The notes beneath the pieces were generated by a model, which ran no database searches, was not told where the DNA came from, and was given only the letters and a program-made list of their open reading frames with translations. The position numbers and the translations under genes were made by a program. Of a stretch of 64,000 nt of DNA, positions 25,497 through 34,496 are shown piece after piece. The number at the start of each line of letters is the position of its first letter. Positions within the stretch are counted from its first letter, which is position 1. The DNA is taken from positions 1 to 64,000 of the forward strand of contig JAIUPA010000016.1 in the NCBI GenBank assembly GCA_020161665.1, given 5' to 3'. The DNA comes from Pseudomonadota bacterium. GTDB taxonomy: Bacteria; Pseudomonadota; Alphaproteobacteria; Rhizobiales; Rhizobiaceae.

Positions 25497-25526
25497 AAAA
25501 TACATATTATTTACAATATGTATTTT
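25497..25526. promoter_or_regulatory. AT-rich perfect palindrome between the DUF442 gene and the ABC transporter operon
   Basis: Arms AAAATACATAT (25497-25507) and ATATGTATTTT (25516-25526) with an 8-nt centre. It lies in the divergent gap and is strikingly AT-rich for this genome. The form suits a dimeric winged-helix repressor of ArsR/BigR type, known to control Blh/DUF442 genes. No such regulator is encoded nearby. Confidence 0.6.
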
Positions 25527-25700
25527 CAAGGCATTCCGTGGGCCGGCCATTTTGTCATGGTGACGAAATTTTATTGCCGGAGGGATTGCGGCGTGGAAAA
25601 TCATCCCTGTAAATTCAAGGGACGAAGCCGATAATGCGTGACAAAACGCAAGCGGTCGCCCGTCTCAGGCGCCGCGCGGTCTTCCTTCAGGAACAATGCC

Positions 25701-27305
25701 ATGTCTCATTTCGCCCTTTCCCGCCGTCACCTTCTGAAGGGTACGGCGCTCGCCGCCCTTTCCGTGCCCTTTTCCACCTTTGCCATGGCAGAAGACGGCA
25801 CCCGTCGTCTGACTGTCGCCGCCGATTCCGAGCCGAAGAACCTCAATCCGGCCATCGTCGCCTCCAACGGTGTTTTCTACATTGCCAGCAAGGTGATCGA
25901 ACCTTTGGCAGAGGCCTCGTTTACCGGCGCTGACGGGCTGGAGCCACGACTGGCAACCGCGTGGGAAGGCTCTGCCGATGGCCTGTCGGTCACGTTCAAA
26001 TTGCGCGACGGCGTCACCTGGCATGATGGCAAGCCCTTCAGCTCGGCGGATGTGGCCTTCTCGGCGCTCGAAATCTGGAAAAAGCTGCAGAACCTCGGCC
26101 GCAGCGTCTTTGCCAATCTGGAAACGGTCGACACGCCCGATGCGCTGACGGCCATCTTCCGCTTTGCCAAGCCCACGCCCTTCCAGTTGATCCGCAACGC
26201 CCTGCCGGTCGTCACCTCCGTGGTGCCGAAGCACCTCTACGAGGGCACGGATATTGCCACCAATCCGGCCAATGTGAAGCTGGTGGGAACCGGGCCGTTC
26301 CGTCTGGCTGAGTACAAGCCCGGTGAATATTACCGCCTGACCCGCAACGATGCCTATTGGGACAAGACCGCCCCGAAGCTGGACGAGATCATCTATCGCG
26401 TCCTGCCGGATCGCGCCGCCGCCGGTGCCGCCCTTGAGGCAGAGGAAATCCAGCTCGCCGCCTTCTCGGCCGTGCCGCTCAGCGATCTGGCCCGCATTTC
26501 GAAGGTGCCGGGCATCAAGGTCATCAGCAAGGGCTATGAGGCGCTGACCTACCAGCTCGTGGTGGAGATCAACCACCTCCGCAAGGAACTGGCCGATCTG
26601 AAGGTGCGTCAGGCCATCGCCCATGCCATCGACCGCAAGTTCGTCGTCGATACGATTTTCCTCGGATACGCCACCGCATCGACCGGCCCGGTGCCGAAGA
26701 ACGCGCCGCAATTCTACACCGCCGACGTTGAAGCCTATGATTTTGATGTGGCGAAGGCCAATGCGCTGCTGGATGAGGCGGGCTATCCGCGCGGCACCGA
26801 TGGCAAGCGCTTCGCGCTCAAACTCCTGCCCGCTCCCTATTTCAACGAAACGCGCCAGTTCGGTGCCTATCTGCGGCAGGCGCTGGCTGCGATCGGTATC
26901 GAGGCGGAACTGGTCAACAATGATTCCGCCGCGCATCAAAAGGCCGTTTACACCGAACACGCCTTCGATCTGGCAATTGCCCCACCCGTCTTCCGGGGCG
27001 ATCCGGCCATTTCCACCACCATCCTCGTGCAGTCCGGTACGCCGGCGGGCGTGCCCTTTTCCAATCAGGGCGGCTATGCCAATGCCGCGCTGGACGAGAT
27101 CATCAAGAAGGCGTCGGAAACGGTGGATGAGGAGGCCCGTACAGAGCTCTACAAGACCTTCCAGCAAAAGGTGGCCGAGGATCTGCCGCTGATCAACGTG
27201 GCCGAATGGGGTTTCATCACGGTCGCGCGCGACACGGTGGAAAATGTGGCCAGCAATCCCCGCTGGGCGGTTTCCAACTGGGCCGATACGGCGCTGAAAA
27301 GCTGA
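25701..27305 (+). CDS. ABC transporter substrate-binding protein, oligopeptide/opine family
   Basis: A 534-aa periplasmic solute-binding protein of the SBP_bac_5 family. It has a Tat-type signal (LSRRHLLKGTALAALSVP, mature end near AMAEDG). Family segments include RDGVTWHDGKPFSSADVAFS, LVGTGPFRLAEYKPGEYYRL and RQAIAHAIDRKFVVDTIFLG. It would deliver peptides or similar molecules to the permease pair encoded immediately downstream. The ATG at 25701 places the twin arginines at residues 8-9 and has AGGA 8 nt upstream; a start at 25638 would bury the signal peptide. It is first of a five-gene operon with gaps of 16 nt or less. Confidence 0.9.
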   Translation: MSHFALSRRHLLKGTALAALSVPFSTFAMAEDGTRRLTVAADSEPKNLNPAIVASNGVFYIASKVIEPLAEASFTGADGLEPRLATAWEGSADGLSVTFKLRDGVTWHDGKPFSSADVAFSALEIWKKLQNLGRSVFANLETVDTPDALTAIFRFAKPTPFQLIRNALPVVTSVVPKHLYEGTDIATNPANVKLVGTGPFRLAEYKPGEYYRLTRNDAYWDKTAPKLDEIIYRVLPDRAAAGAALEAEEIQLAAFSAVPLSDLARISKVPGIKVISKGYEALTYQLVVEINHLRKELADLKVRQAIAHAIDRKFVVDTIFLGYATASTGPVPKNAPQFYTADVEAYDFDVAKANALLDEAGYPRGTDGKRFALKLLPAPYFNETRQFGAYLRQALAAIGIEAELVNNDSAAHQKAVYTEHAFDLAIAPPVFRGDPAISTTILVQSGTPAGVPFSNQGGYANAALDEIIKKASETVDEEARTELYKTFQQKVAEDLPLINVAEWGFITVARDTVENVASNPRWAVSNWADTALKS

Positions 27306-27321
27306 TGGGGGAGGCGAGGGG

Positions 27322-28308
27322 GTGAAGCGCATCGCGGCACTGTTGAGGCGCAGGCTGGCCGGTGCGGTTCCCGTGCTTTTCATCGTCATCGCCTTCGCCT
27401 TCCTGCTTCTGGAAAGCGCGCCGGGCGATGCGGTCGATGCCTATCTTGTGTCTGTTGGCGGCGGGGATGCGACGCTCGCTGCCAGTCTTCGCGCCCAATA
27501 CGGGCTGGATCAATCCACCCTGTCGCGCCTCTGGCTTTATCTGGCGGCGCTCACCCATTTTGATCTGGGCTGGTCGGTTGCCTTTGATCGTCCGGTCCTC
27601 AGTCTGATTGGCGAACGTCTGCCCACGACGCTGGTGCTGATGGGAAGCGCCACGCTTCTGTCCTTTGGCCTCGGTTCGTTTCTCGGCATTGTAGCCGCAA
27701 GCCATCCCGGCAGCCTGCGGGACCGGCTTTTGTCCATGGCATCGCTCACGCTCTACGCCATTCCCGGCTTCTGGCTGGCGCTTCTGCTCTTGATTGTCTT
27801 TGCCGTGGACCTGCGCTGGCTGCCCTTTTCCGGGTTTGAAACCGTTGCCTCCCATAAAACAGGACTGGCGCGGCTCGCTGACATCGCCCGCCATCTGGTG
27901 CTTCCCGTCGTGACGCTCAGCCTGATTTATCTGGCGCTTTATCTCCGGGTGATGCGCGCTGCGATGGGCGAGGTCTGGCGGCAGGATTTCATCCTCTTTG
28001 CCCGTGCCCGCGGGCTTTCGGCGCGCCGCATTCTCTGGCGGCATGTGGCGCGCAACGCGCTTCTGCCGCTCGTGACCGTGCTCGGCCTGCAATCGGCGGC
28101 CATGCTCGGCGGCAGTATCATCATCGAAAGCGTTTTCGCCATTCCGGGCTTCGGACGGTTGGCGCAGGAGGCGGTGGCCGGGCGTGACGCGCCGCTTCTC
28201 GTCGGTCTCATTCTGGTCAGTGCGCTCTTCGTGCTTTCCATCAATCTGGTGGTCGATCTCCTCTATGCCTGGCTTGATCCGCGCGTCGGCAGTGTGGAGG
28301 CGCGTTGA
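27322..28308 (+). CDS. ABC transporter permease, DppB/OppB type
   Basis: A 328-aa inner-membrane permease with six hydrophobic segments. Typical DppB features are APGDAVDAYL after TM1, the conserved RAQYGLDQSTLSRLWLYL, and the cytoplasmic EAA-type loop ending FARARGLSARRILWRHVARN, which contacts the ATPases. The C-terminal LYAWLDPRVG is the family ending. The start is GTG at 27322 with AGGCGAGG upstream. It follows the binding-protein gene by 16 nt and touches the next permease start (TGATG). Confidence 0.92.
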   Translation: MKRIAALLRRRLAGAVPVLFIVIAFAFLLLESAPGDAVDAYLVSVGGGDATLAASLRAQYGLDQSTLSRLWLYLAALTHFDLGWSVAFDRPVLSLIGERLPTTLVLMGSATLLSFGLGSFLGIVAASHPGSLRDRLLSMASLTLYAIPGFWLALLLLIVFAVDLRWLPFSGFETVASHKTGLARLADIARHLVLPVVTLSLIYLALYLRVMRAAMGEVWRQDFILFARARGLSARRILWRHVARNALLPLVTVLGLQSAAMLGGSIIIESVFAIPGFGRLAQEAVAGRDAPLLVGLILVSALFVLSINLVVDLLYAWLDPRVGSVEAR

Positions 28309-29144
28309 TGGGCATGATGGCGCGCCTTCTTCGCACCCGATCCGGCCTCATAGGGGCCTGCCTACTGCTTGTGATGGCACTGGCGGCGCTTGCCGCCCCC
28401 GTTCTTTTTCCCGGCGATCCCTTGGCGATTGCCGGCCCGGCTTTTCTCCCGCCCTTGGCCGACACCGCCTTTCCCCTGGGCACTGATAGCCTCGGGCGTG
28501 ATGTGCTGGCTGGTCTTTTCCACGGTGCGCGCGCCTCGCTCGCCGTCGGCCTTGCGGCGGCTCTGGCCGCCCTTCTGGTCGGGCTGGTGGTGGGAACGGT
28601 GGCGGGCTTTGCCGGGGGCTGGGTGGATGAGGTTTTGATGCGCATCACCGATGCGTTTCAGGTCATTCCCCGTTTCCTGCTGGCGCTCGCCTTCGTGTCG
28701 GTACTGGGCGGTTCCATGACAACGGTCGTCATTGCCATCGCGCTTTCCAGCTGGACGGAACCGGCCCGCCTCGTGCGCGCCGAGGTCTTGTCGATCCGCG
28801 AGCGCGATTATGCGGCGGCAGCGCGGGTCATCGGCATGCATCCGGCCGAAATCGCTTTTCGCGAAATCCTGCCCATTGCCCTGCCGCCGGTGCTGGCGCT
28901 ATCCGCCATCATCGTCGCGGCGGCGATCATGATTGAATCGGCGCTGTCCTTTCTGGGGTTCGGTGATCCGAACATCGTCACTTGGGGCTCGATGATGGCC
29001 GAGGGGCGCAATGTCTTGCGTTCCGCGCCGTTCCTGTCCGTGGTGCCGGGGATTGCGCTTCTGGTCACCGTGCTCGCCGTCTATCTCGTCAGCGAGGGCG
29101 TGAACACGGCGCTCAACAACAATCAGGCGGTGCCCCGTGGCTGA
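28308..29144 (+). CDS. ABC transporter permease, DppC/OppC type
   Basis: A 278-aa permease partnering the preceding DppB-like subunit. It has the DppC N-terminal helix, FPLGTDSLGRDVLAGLFHGA (diagnostic for OppC/DppC), an EAA loop (ERDYAAAARVIGMHPAEIAF) and ALSFLGFGDPNIVTWGSMMA near the C-terminus. The ATG at 28308 shares the last base of the preceding TGA. Slightly later ATGs at 28314 and 28317 are also possible. It overlaps the next gene by 8 nt. Confidence 0.92.
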   Translation: MGMMARLLRTRSGLIGACLLLVMALAALAAPVLFPGDPLAIAGPAFLPPLADTAFPLGTDSLGRDVLAGLFHGARASLAVGLAAALAALLVGLVVGTVAGFAGGWVDEVLMRITDAFQVIPRFLLALAFVSVLGGSMTTVVIAIALSSWTEPARLVRAEVLSIRERDYAAAARVIGMHPAEIAFREILPIALPPVLALSAIIVAAAIMIESALSFLGFGDPNIVTWGSMMAEGRNVLRSAPFLSVVPGIALLVTVLAVYLVSEGVNTALNNNQAVPRG

Positions 29145-29925
29145 ACAACCGCTGCTTCGTGTTGACCATCTTGGGGTGCGTTATGCCGCAAGCCACGCCG
29201 CAGCGCTTGAAGATGTATCGCTGAGCCTGATGAAGGGCGAACGTCTGGCGCTGATCGGCGAGAGCGGATCGGGAAAGTCGACCTTCGCCCGGGCCATCGC
29301 CCATCTTCTGCCGCCCGGCGCCGCCCGGTCCGGCGACATCACGTGGCTCGCTCTGGAAGCACCGCCCGAAGCCGGTCGCGACCTCGCCTTCGTGTTGCAG
29401 GACCCGTCCGCAAGCCTTGATCCGGTCATGACGATTGGCGAGCAGGTCGCCGAAGGGGCCGTTGCCCATCTCGGCCTGTCGTGGGGCGAAGCCTATGCGC
29501 ACGCGGCGACCCTTCTTGCCCGTGTTCAACTGCCGGAACCGGAACACCTGCTGAAAGCCTATCCGCACCAGCTTTCCGGCGGCCAGCGCCAGCGCGTGGC
29601 GATCGCCGCAGCCCTTGCCGCCGGTCCGTCCATATTGATCGCCGATGAGGTGACGAGTGCGCTCGACCGTATCGTTGAAGCCGAAATCGTGGCCCTTCTC
29701 GATGGACTGGTACGGGATGAAGCCATGACGCTGATCTTCATCACCCATGACATCGCGCTGGCGGCGAAACTGGCAGATCGCATCTCCGTTTTTGCCGACG
29801 GGCGTCTTGTGGAAGATGCGCCGGCCGCGCAGCTTCTGGCCCGCCCGCAGGCCGAGGCCACGCAACGCTTGCTCTCAGCCCATATGGATCTTTCCACGCC
29901 CTCCCTTCTGCGGGAGGTGCCTTAA
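29137..29925 (+). CDS. ABC transporter ATP-binding protein, DppD type
   Basis: A 262-aa ATPase energising uptake through the two upstream permeases. Walker A is GESGSGKST, the Q-loop is FVLQDPSASLDP, the signature is LSGGQRQRVAIA, and the H-loop is ITHDIA. Walker B reads ILIADEVTSALD, with Val where DEPTSALD is usual; the catalytic Glu is kept. The GTG at 29137 lies inside the end of the permease gene. The C-terminal iron-sulfur/oligopeptide extension of many DppD proteins is short or absent here. Confidence 0.9.
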   Translation: MAEQPLLRVDHLGVRYAASHAAALEDVSLSLMKGERLALIGESGSGKSTFARAIAHLLPPGAARSGDITWLALEAPPEAGRDLAFVLQDPSASLDPVMTIGEQVAEGAVAHLGLSWGEAYAHAATLLARVQLPEPEHLLKAYPHQLSGGQRQRVAIAAALAAGPSILIADEVTSALDRIVEAEIVALLDGLVRDEAMTLIFITHDIALAAKLADRISVFADGRLVEDAPAAQLLARPQAEATQRLLSAHMDLSTPSLLREVP

Positions 29926-30701
29926 TGCGCGAACCACTTCTGATCGCAAAAGACCTTTGCCGCACATGGTCCACGCAAGGCCGCCGCGTAGAAGCTTTGC
30001 GCCATGTTTCGGTCTCGGTTGAGGCGGGGGAAACGCTGGGCTTGGTCGGTCCGTCCGGCTGCGGCAAGTCCACACTGGCGCGGGTTCTGACCCGGCTTGT
30101 GCCACCCGATGCCGGGACAATTCGGTTCAGGGATGCCGATTGGCTCTCTCTCTCCGGTCATCGATTGCGCGCCGAACGCCGCTTCATGCAAATGGTGTTT
30201 CAGGACCCGGTCGGGGCCTTTAATCCCCGCGCCACGGTTTCCGGTGCCATCGCCGATCCGCTGCGCGTTCATGAGTTGGCGGGGTCAAAAGATCAGCTGT
30301 TGCGGGTTGGGGAATTGTTGGAACGGGTCGGGCTGTCGCCGGATTTGGCCTCGCGCCCCATCCGTGATCTCTCCGGCGGTCAACGCCAACGGGTGGCGCT
30401 GGCACGCGCGATTGCCTGTCAGCCGCAGCTTCTCATTCTCGATGAGGCCGTCTCGGCGCTCGATCTGGCGGTGCGCCGGACGATCCTGGAGCTTCTGGTT
30501 GATCTGCAACGCGAAACCGGCATGGCGATGATTTTCATCGCGCATGATCTGGCGGCGGTCAAAGCCGTCTCCCATCGCATTGCGGTGATGGAGGCGGGCG
30601 AAATTGTCGAGACGGGACCGGCCGAAACGCTGGTCGCAGCACCGCAATCGGTAACGGCGCGCGCGCTTGTGGCCGCCGTACCAAGGCTTCCTTCCGTCTG
30701 A
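29925..30701 (+). CDS. ABC transporter ATP-binding protein, DppF type
   Basis: A 258-aa second ATPase of the heteromeric transporter. Walker A is GPSGCGKST, the Q-loop is MVFQDPVGAFNPRATV, the signature is LSGGQRQRVALARAIA, Walker B is LLILDEAVSALD, and the switch is IAHDLA. The start ATG overlaps the preceding TAA by one base. It closes the operon; 22 nt later the convergent DUF882 gene ends. The set is complete (SBP, two TMDs, two NBDs); the substrate is unassigned. Confidence 0.9.
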   Translation: MREPLLIAKDLCRTWSTQGRRVEALRHVSVSVEAGETLGLVGPSGCGKSTLARVLTRLVPPDAGTIRFRDADWLSLSGHRLRAERRFMQMVFQDPVGAFNPRATVSGAIADPLRVHELAGSKDQLLRVGELLERVGLSPDLASRPIRDLSGGQRQRVALARAIACQPQLLILDEAVSALDLAVRRTILELLVDLQRETGMAMIFIAHDLAAVKAVSHRIAVMEAGEIVETGPAETLVAAPQSVTARALVAAVPRLPSV

Positions 30702-30723
30702 TTCCATCAGATCGAACAGTGTT

Positions 30724-32241
30724 CTAGAAGCGCGCCGGGTCGAAACGATAGACCGGGACTTCCTTTACCACTTCAACCGGCTTCGCAATCGGGGCCGCCG
30801 GGGCTGCAACACGCGAGGCCTTGGCCATTTTCACCGGCGTTTCGGTCGGTGCGGCGGTCAAAATAGCGGTCGGGCGAGCCGGTGCGGTCATGGTGGAGGC
30901 CGGCATGGGCAGCTTTTGCGCATTGGCAGCGGCAGGTGTTGCGGCGTCAGACGGTGCGAATTCCTCTTCCGCCATATCCTCTTCCGCTTCCGGGTCAACC
31001 AATGTGGTCGCCTGCGGCGCACTGGCAACGGCCACCGGCTGCTGCGTCGGTACGGGAACGGTTGCAGGCAGCAAGGCCGCGGTGTCCGCCGTCTGAGGAC
31101 GCAGAACCGGAACCGGAACATAGGCCAGTTCAGCTGCGGGCAGCGTATCGCGCGAAAGCAGCGACGGAACGGGGATCTTGTAATTGCCAAGGTCGGCGAA
31201 GCCCGGCTGGGCTTCCTGCTGCACGGCCTGAAGCGCGTTGGCGGCGCCCGAGGTGCCAGCAGGCGGGGTCAGCGCGCTCATCAACGTGCCCTGCTGTGCG
31301 GCAAGGGCCGGGCGCGTTGCCGGAACCGGCGCGTTCGGCGCTGCCGCCACACCGGGCGCTGCGACGGGTGCTCCACCAGTCGTCACGCCGGGAAGGGCCG
31401 CATTCGCCGTCTGCACGGCAGGGGCCGGGGCAGCAGGCTTGGCCGGGGCGTTGTCTTCTGGTGCGGCGATTTCGTCAGCGTTCTCGTCCTCATCGCCACC
31501 GCCAAACAGGAAGGCCAGAAGATTCGGACGCTTGGGCTTGTTACCGCCATCAATCACGATCTGCTCTTCGCCGCGCGCTTTGAATTCGGCAAGCGCCTGT
31601 TCGTAACCGGGCAACGGCGTTCCATCGGCGGGAATATGCAGGGTCTTGCCATCCGGGAACAGGCGAACCAGATCCTGACGCGCCATGCGCGGCCAGGCGC
31701 GAACACCGGCGACATCCAGATGCACGAAGGGCGAGCGCGACGTGGGGTAAAAGCCGACACCGCCGCGCTGATAGCGCATGGCGGTTTCACGCAGCGTCTT
31801 CAGCGGAATGCCGGGAATGAAGAAATCCATCGCCTTGCCGCGCATATGCTGGCTCTGCTCGGCCACACCCTTGGTGCGCGAACGCAGCATGGCGTTGGTG
31901 GTCGGCGAACGGTAGCCGGATACGACGTGGATATAGTCCGACGCGCCTACCTTGTTATAAACGGACCAGACGAGGTCAAAGAGGCGCGGGTCCATGCGCG
32001 TCGGTTCGTTGCGACGCCAGTCGCGCAGGAAGCGGTTCAGTTCCTGAAGGCCCTTCGGGTCGAACTTGCCATTGCGCTTGAAGGTAATCGTGGCTTTTTC
32101 GCCGGTATGAACGAAGTAAAGTTTCAGGCTGCGCGTATCGCCCGCTGCTTCGGCAGGAGAAGCCGCAGACGCGAGCACACCCAGAACGACTGCAAGAGCA
32201 GCCAGCCAACGCTTCGCAAATGCCACGCCAAACGTCCTCAT
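30724..32241 (-). CDS. DUF882 family (YcbK-like, M15-type) periplasmic murein peptidase-like protein
   Basis: A 505-aa exported protein. After a signal peptide (RWLAALAVVLGVLASAASPA) comes a DUF882/peptidase M15-like domain: SLKLYFVHTGEKATITFKRN, VSGYRSPTTNAML, the metal-ligand motif SQHMRGKAMD (His and Asp) and the second His in FVHLDVAGVRAWP. The remaining roughly 280 residues are low-complexity Ala/Pro/Thr/Val-rich, probably wall-spanning. YcbK-like proteins are predicted murein endopeptidases. The start at 32241 places the signal peptide at the N-terminus. A GTG at 32337 has a better-looking AGGGAG site but would put 32 polar residues in front, so the start is uncertain. A perfect CtrA-like box lies 176 nt upstream of the chosen start. 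Confidence 0.85.
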   Translation of the reverse strand: MRTFGVAFAKRWLAALAVVLGVLASAASPAEAAGDTRSLKLYFVHTGEKATITFKRNGKFDPKGLQELNRFLRDWRRNEPTRMDPRLFDLVWSVYNKVGASDYIHVVSGYRSPTTNAMLRSRTKGVAEQSQHMRGKAMDFFIPGIPLKTLRETAMRYQRGGVGFYPTSRSPFVHLDVAGVRAWPRMARQDLVRLFPDGKTLHIPADGTPLPGYEQALAEFKARGEEQIVIDGGNKPKRPNLLAFLFGGGDEDENADEIAAPEDNAPAKPAAPAPAVQTANAALPGVTTGGAPVAAPGVAAAPNAPVPATRPALAAQQGTLMSALTPPAGTSGAANALQAVQQEAQPGFADLGNYKIPVPSLLSRDTLPAAELAYVPVPVLRPQTADTAALLPATVPVPTQQPVAVASAPQATTLVDPEAEEDMAEEEFAPSDAATPAAANAQKLPMPASTMTAPARPTAILTAAPTETPVKMAKASRVAAPAAPIAKPVEVVKEVPVYRFDPARF

Positions 32242-32416
32242 TCGGCCCGTTCCGCTGCCGTTATCGAAAGATGCTTTGCTGCACGAAAGGCTATGAACAC
32301 TCGTACCATCCCGCGTTGATGCCGTCTGAACGGGCACCTTACTCCCTAGAAACGCGCGGAATTTCGCAGATTACGCGCTCGTCAACAAGCCCTTGGCGCG
32401 CCGAGGCGTCAAAGCT

Positions 32417-32431
32417 TTAACTCTTCGTTAA
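32417..32431 (-). promoter_or_regulatory. Candidate CtrA box upstream of the DUF882 gene
   Basis: TTAA-CTCTTCG-TTAA reads as the full TTAA-N7-TTAA core on either strand. It lies in the gap between the DUF882 gene and tRNA-Thr. Confidence 0.5.
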
Positions 32432-32537
32432 TAGCAGGAAATGCTCGCAAGGGAAACCGCCAGGACTTTCATGCCGAAAACAACTGCAAAATTGCGTTGG
32501 GAAATCGGGCAATGCTGTTTCTAAAACAGGGAGGAAA

Positions 32538-32612
<75 letters not shown>

Positions 32613-32764
32613 ACAGCCAAGCGTGACGGCGGCAAGCACCGTCGGGCGAGGGGGCTATTGCCACAGCTTGCGACGGAGTGCAAGCCGCAATCGAAATGAA
32701 TTTCATTTGCCCTTCGAAAAAGGCTAAGGCTTTCATGCGGCAAACCTCTGCGGTAAGAAAAGCC

Positions 32765-32962
32765 ATGGACGACAAGGAAAGACTGGACAGGGGCGGTTCT
32801 CAGGCCACCGGCGGTGCGGAAGCGCACCGCAATCGGGCGGCTCAGAAGCTGCGGGAAAATCTCATGCGGCGCAAGCAGCAGGCGCGCGCGCGCCGCGCTG
32901 GCGATGCCGACGAGACCGAGGGACTGCCCGCCGCGAAAAAGGACGAATCATCTGGGAGATGA
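32765..32962 (+). CDS. Small charged hypothetical protein
   Basis: A 65-aa, highly basic and polar protein (MDDKERLDRGGSQATGGAEA at the start; a helical NRAAQKLRENLMRRKQQARA segment; acidic end). I recall similar 60-70-residue proteins upstream of murA in rhizobia, but know no function. The basic helix might bind nucleic acid; that is only a guess from composition. The start is uncertain: 32735 and 32678 are in-frame alternatives. It lies 142 nt before murA on the same strand. Confidence 0.6.
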   Translation: MDDKERLDRGGSQATGGAEAHRNRAAQKLRENLMRRKQQARARRAGDADETEGLPAAKKDESSGR

Positions 32963-33104
32963 TCGACGCGGTTGGAATTGAAGCCGCGCCGCTTTTCGTC
33001 TAAAGCACCCGCTGAATTATGGACCTTTCCGGCAGCTGGCATGAATGCCCTGTCCTTCAAGGCCGCGCGAAACAGGAAAGGCGGGCTTGCCCCGTTAGCA
33101 AAAT

Positions 33105-34397
33105 ATGGATCGTATCAGAATTGTCGGCGGTAATGAGTTGAAGGGCATCATCCCGATTTCGGGTGCCAAGAATGCCGCGCTGCCGTTGATGATTGCGTCG
33201 CTTTTGACCAGCGACACGCTAACCTTGGAAAATGTGCCGCATCTGGCCGATGTCGAGCAGCTTCTGCGCATTCTGGGCAATCACGGTGTGGATATTGCCG
33301 TGAACGGCCGCCGGGAATCGCAGCGCGATGCCTATTCCCGCACCATTCATTTCACCTGCCGCACCATTGTCGATACGACCGCGCCTTACGAGCTGGTCTC
33401 GACGATGCGCGCCAGCTTCTGGGTCATCGGCCCGCTGCTCGCCCGTGAAGGCAAGGCTCGCGTTTCCCTGCCGGGTGGCTGCGCCATTGGCACGCGTCCG
33501 GTCGATCTGTTCATCGACGGTCTGCAGGCACTGGGCGCCACGATGGAAATCGATGGCGGCTATATCAACGCCACAGCCCCGAAGGGCGGCCTGATTGGCG
33601 CGCGCTACACCTTCCCGAAGGTTTCGGTTGGTGCGACCCATGTGATGATGATGGCGGCAACGCTCGCCCGCGGCACGACCGTGATCGGCAATGCTGCGCG
33701 CGAACCGGAAGTCTCCGACCTTGCCGCCTGTCTCAATGCCATGGGTGCCAAGATCACCGGGGCCGGCACGTCGACCATCACCATCGAGGGCGTCTCATCG
33801 CTCTCCGGCGCGCGCCACCGCGTTCTGCCGGATCGTATCGAAACCGGCACCTATGCCATGGCGGTTGCCATGACGGGTGGCGACGTGGTGCTTGAAAACA
33901 CCGACATCAGCCTTCTCGAAAACGCCGTCGAAGCCATCCGCCGTTCCGGCGCGACCATCGAGCCGGTCGAAGGTGGTTTCCGCGTTGCGCGTCACGGCGG
34001 CGTCATTCGCCCGGTCGACGTGGTGACGGAACCCTATCCGGGTTTCCCGACCGACCTTCAGGCCCAGTTCATGGGTCTGATGACCCGCGCCCAAGGTGTC
34101 TCGCACGTGACCGAAACGATCTTCGAAAACCGCTTCATGCATGTGCAGGAACTGGCCCGTCTTGGCGCCAAGATCACGCTGTCGGGCCAGACGGCGCGTA
34201 TCGAAGGGGTCGAAAAGCTGCGCGGCGCTCAGGTCATGGCCACCGACCTTCGCGCTTCGGTGTCGCTGGTGATTGCCGGTCTGGCAGCCGAAGGTGAAAC
34301 CTGGGTCAGCCGCGTCTATCATCTGGATCGCGGTTTCGAGCGGCTTGAAGAAAAGCTCACCAATTGCGGCGCCATCGTCGAACGGGTCCGCGACTGA
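33105..34397 (+). CDS. murA: UDP-N-acetylglucosamine 1-carboxyvinyltransferase MurA
   Basis: A 430-aa cytoplasmic enzyme for the first committed step of peptidoglycan synthesis, transferring enolpyruvate from PEP to UDP-GlcNAc. The N-terminus [20 protein letters not shown] and the AKNAALPLM segment are classical. The PEP-reactive loop is [16 protein letters not shown] with Cys126, the fosfomycin target. The length is standard. A single ORF with only a weak ribosome site; it heads a run of housekeeping genes. Confidence 0.97.
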   Translation: MDRIRIVGGNELKGIIPISGAKNAALPLMIASLLTSDTLTLENVPHLADVEQLLRILGNHGVDIAVNGRRESQRDAYSRTIHFTCRTIVDTTAPYELVSTMRASFWVIGPLLAREGKARVSLPGGCAIGTRPVDLFIDGLQALGATMEIDGGYINATAPKGGLIGARYTFPKVSVGATHVMMMAATLARGTTVIGNAAREPEVSDLAACLNAMGAKITGAGTSTITIEGVSSLSGARHRVLPDRIETGTYAMAVAMTGGDVVLENTDISLLENAVEAIRRSGATIEPVEGGFRVARHGGVIRPVDVVTEPYPGFPTDLQAQFMGLMTRAQGVSHVTETIFENRFMHVQELARLGAKITLSGQTARIEGVEKLRGAQVMATDLRASVSLVIAGLAAEGETWVSRVYHLDRGFERLEEKLTNCGAIVERVRD

Positions 34398-34496
34398 ACC
34401 TCGCAGCGCAAGGCCTGGGCGTTGTAGTCGGGGAGGGGACTTCCTATCTCAGCCTCAAGGAAACACGGCCGGTTTTGACCGGATGAGGAAGAGTAG

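Noticed and set aside
30724..32337. GTG start at 32337 for the DUF882 protein
   Set aside because: It has an attractive AGGGAG site but would place 32 polar residues before the signal peptide; 32241 was chosen, with the doubt recorded.
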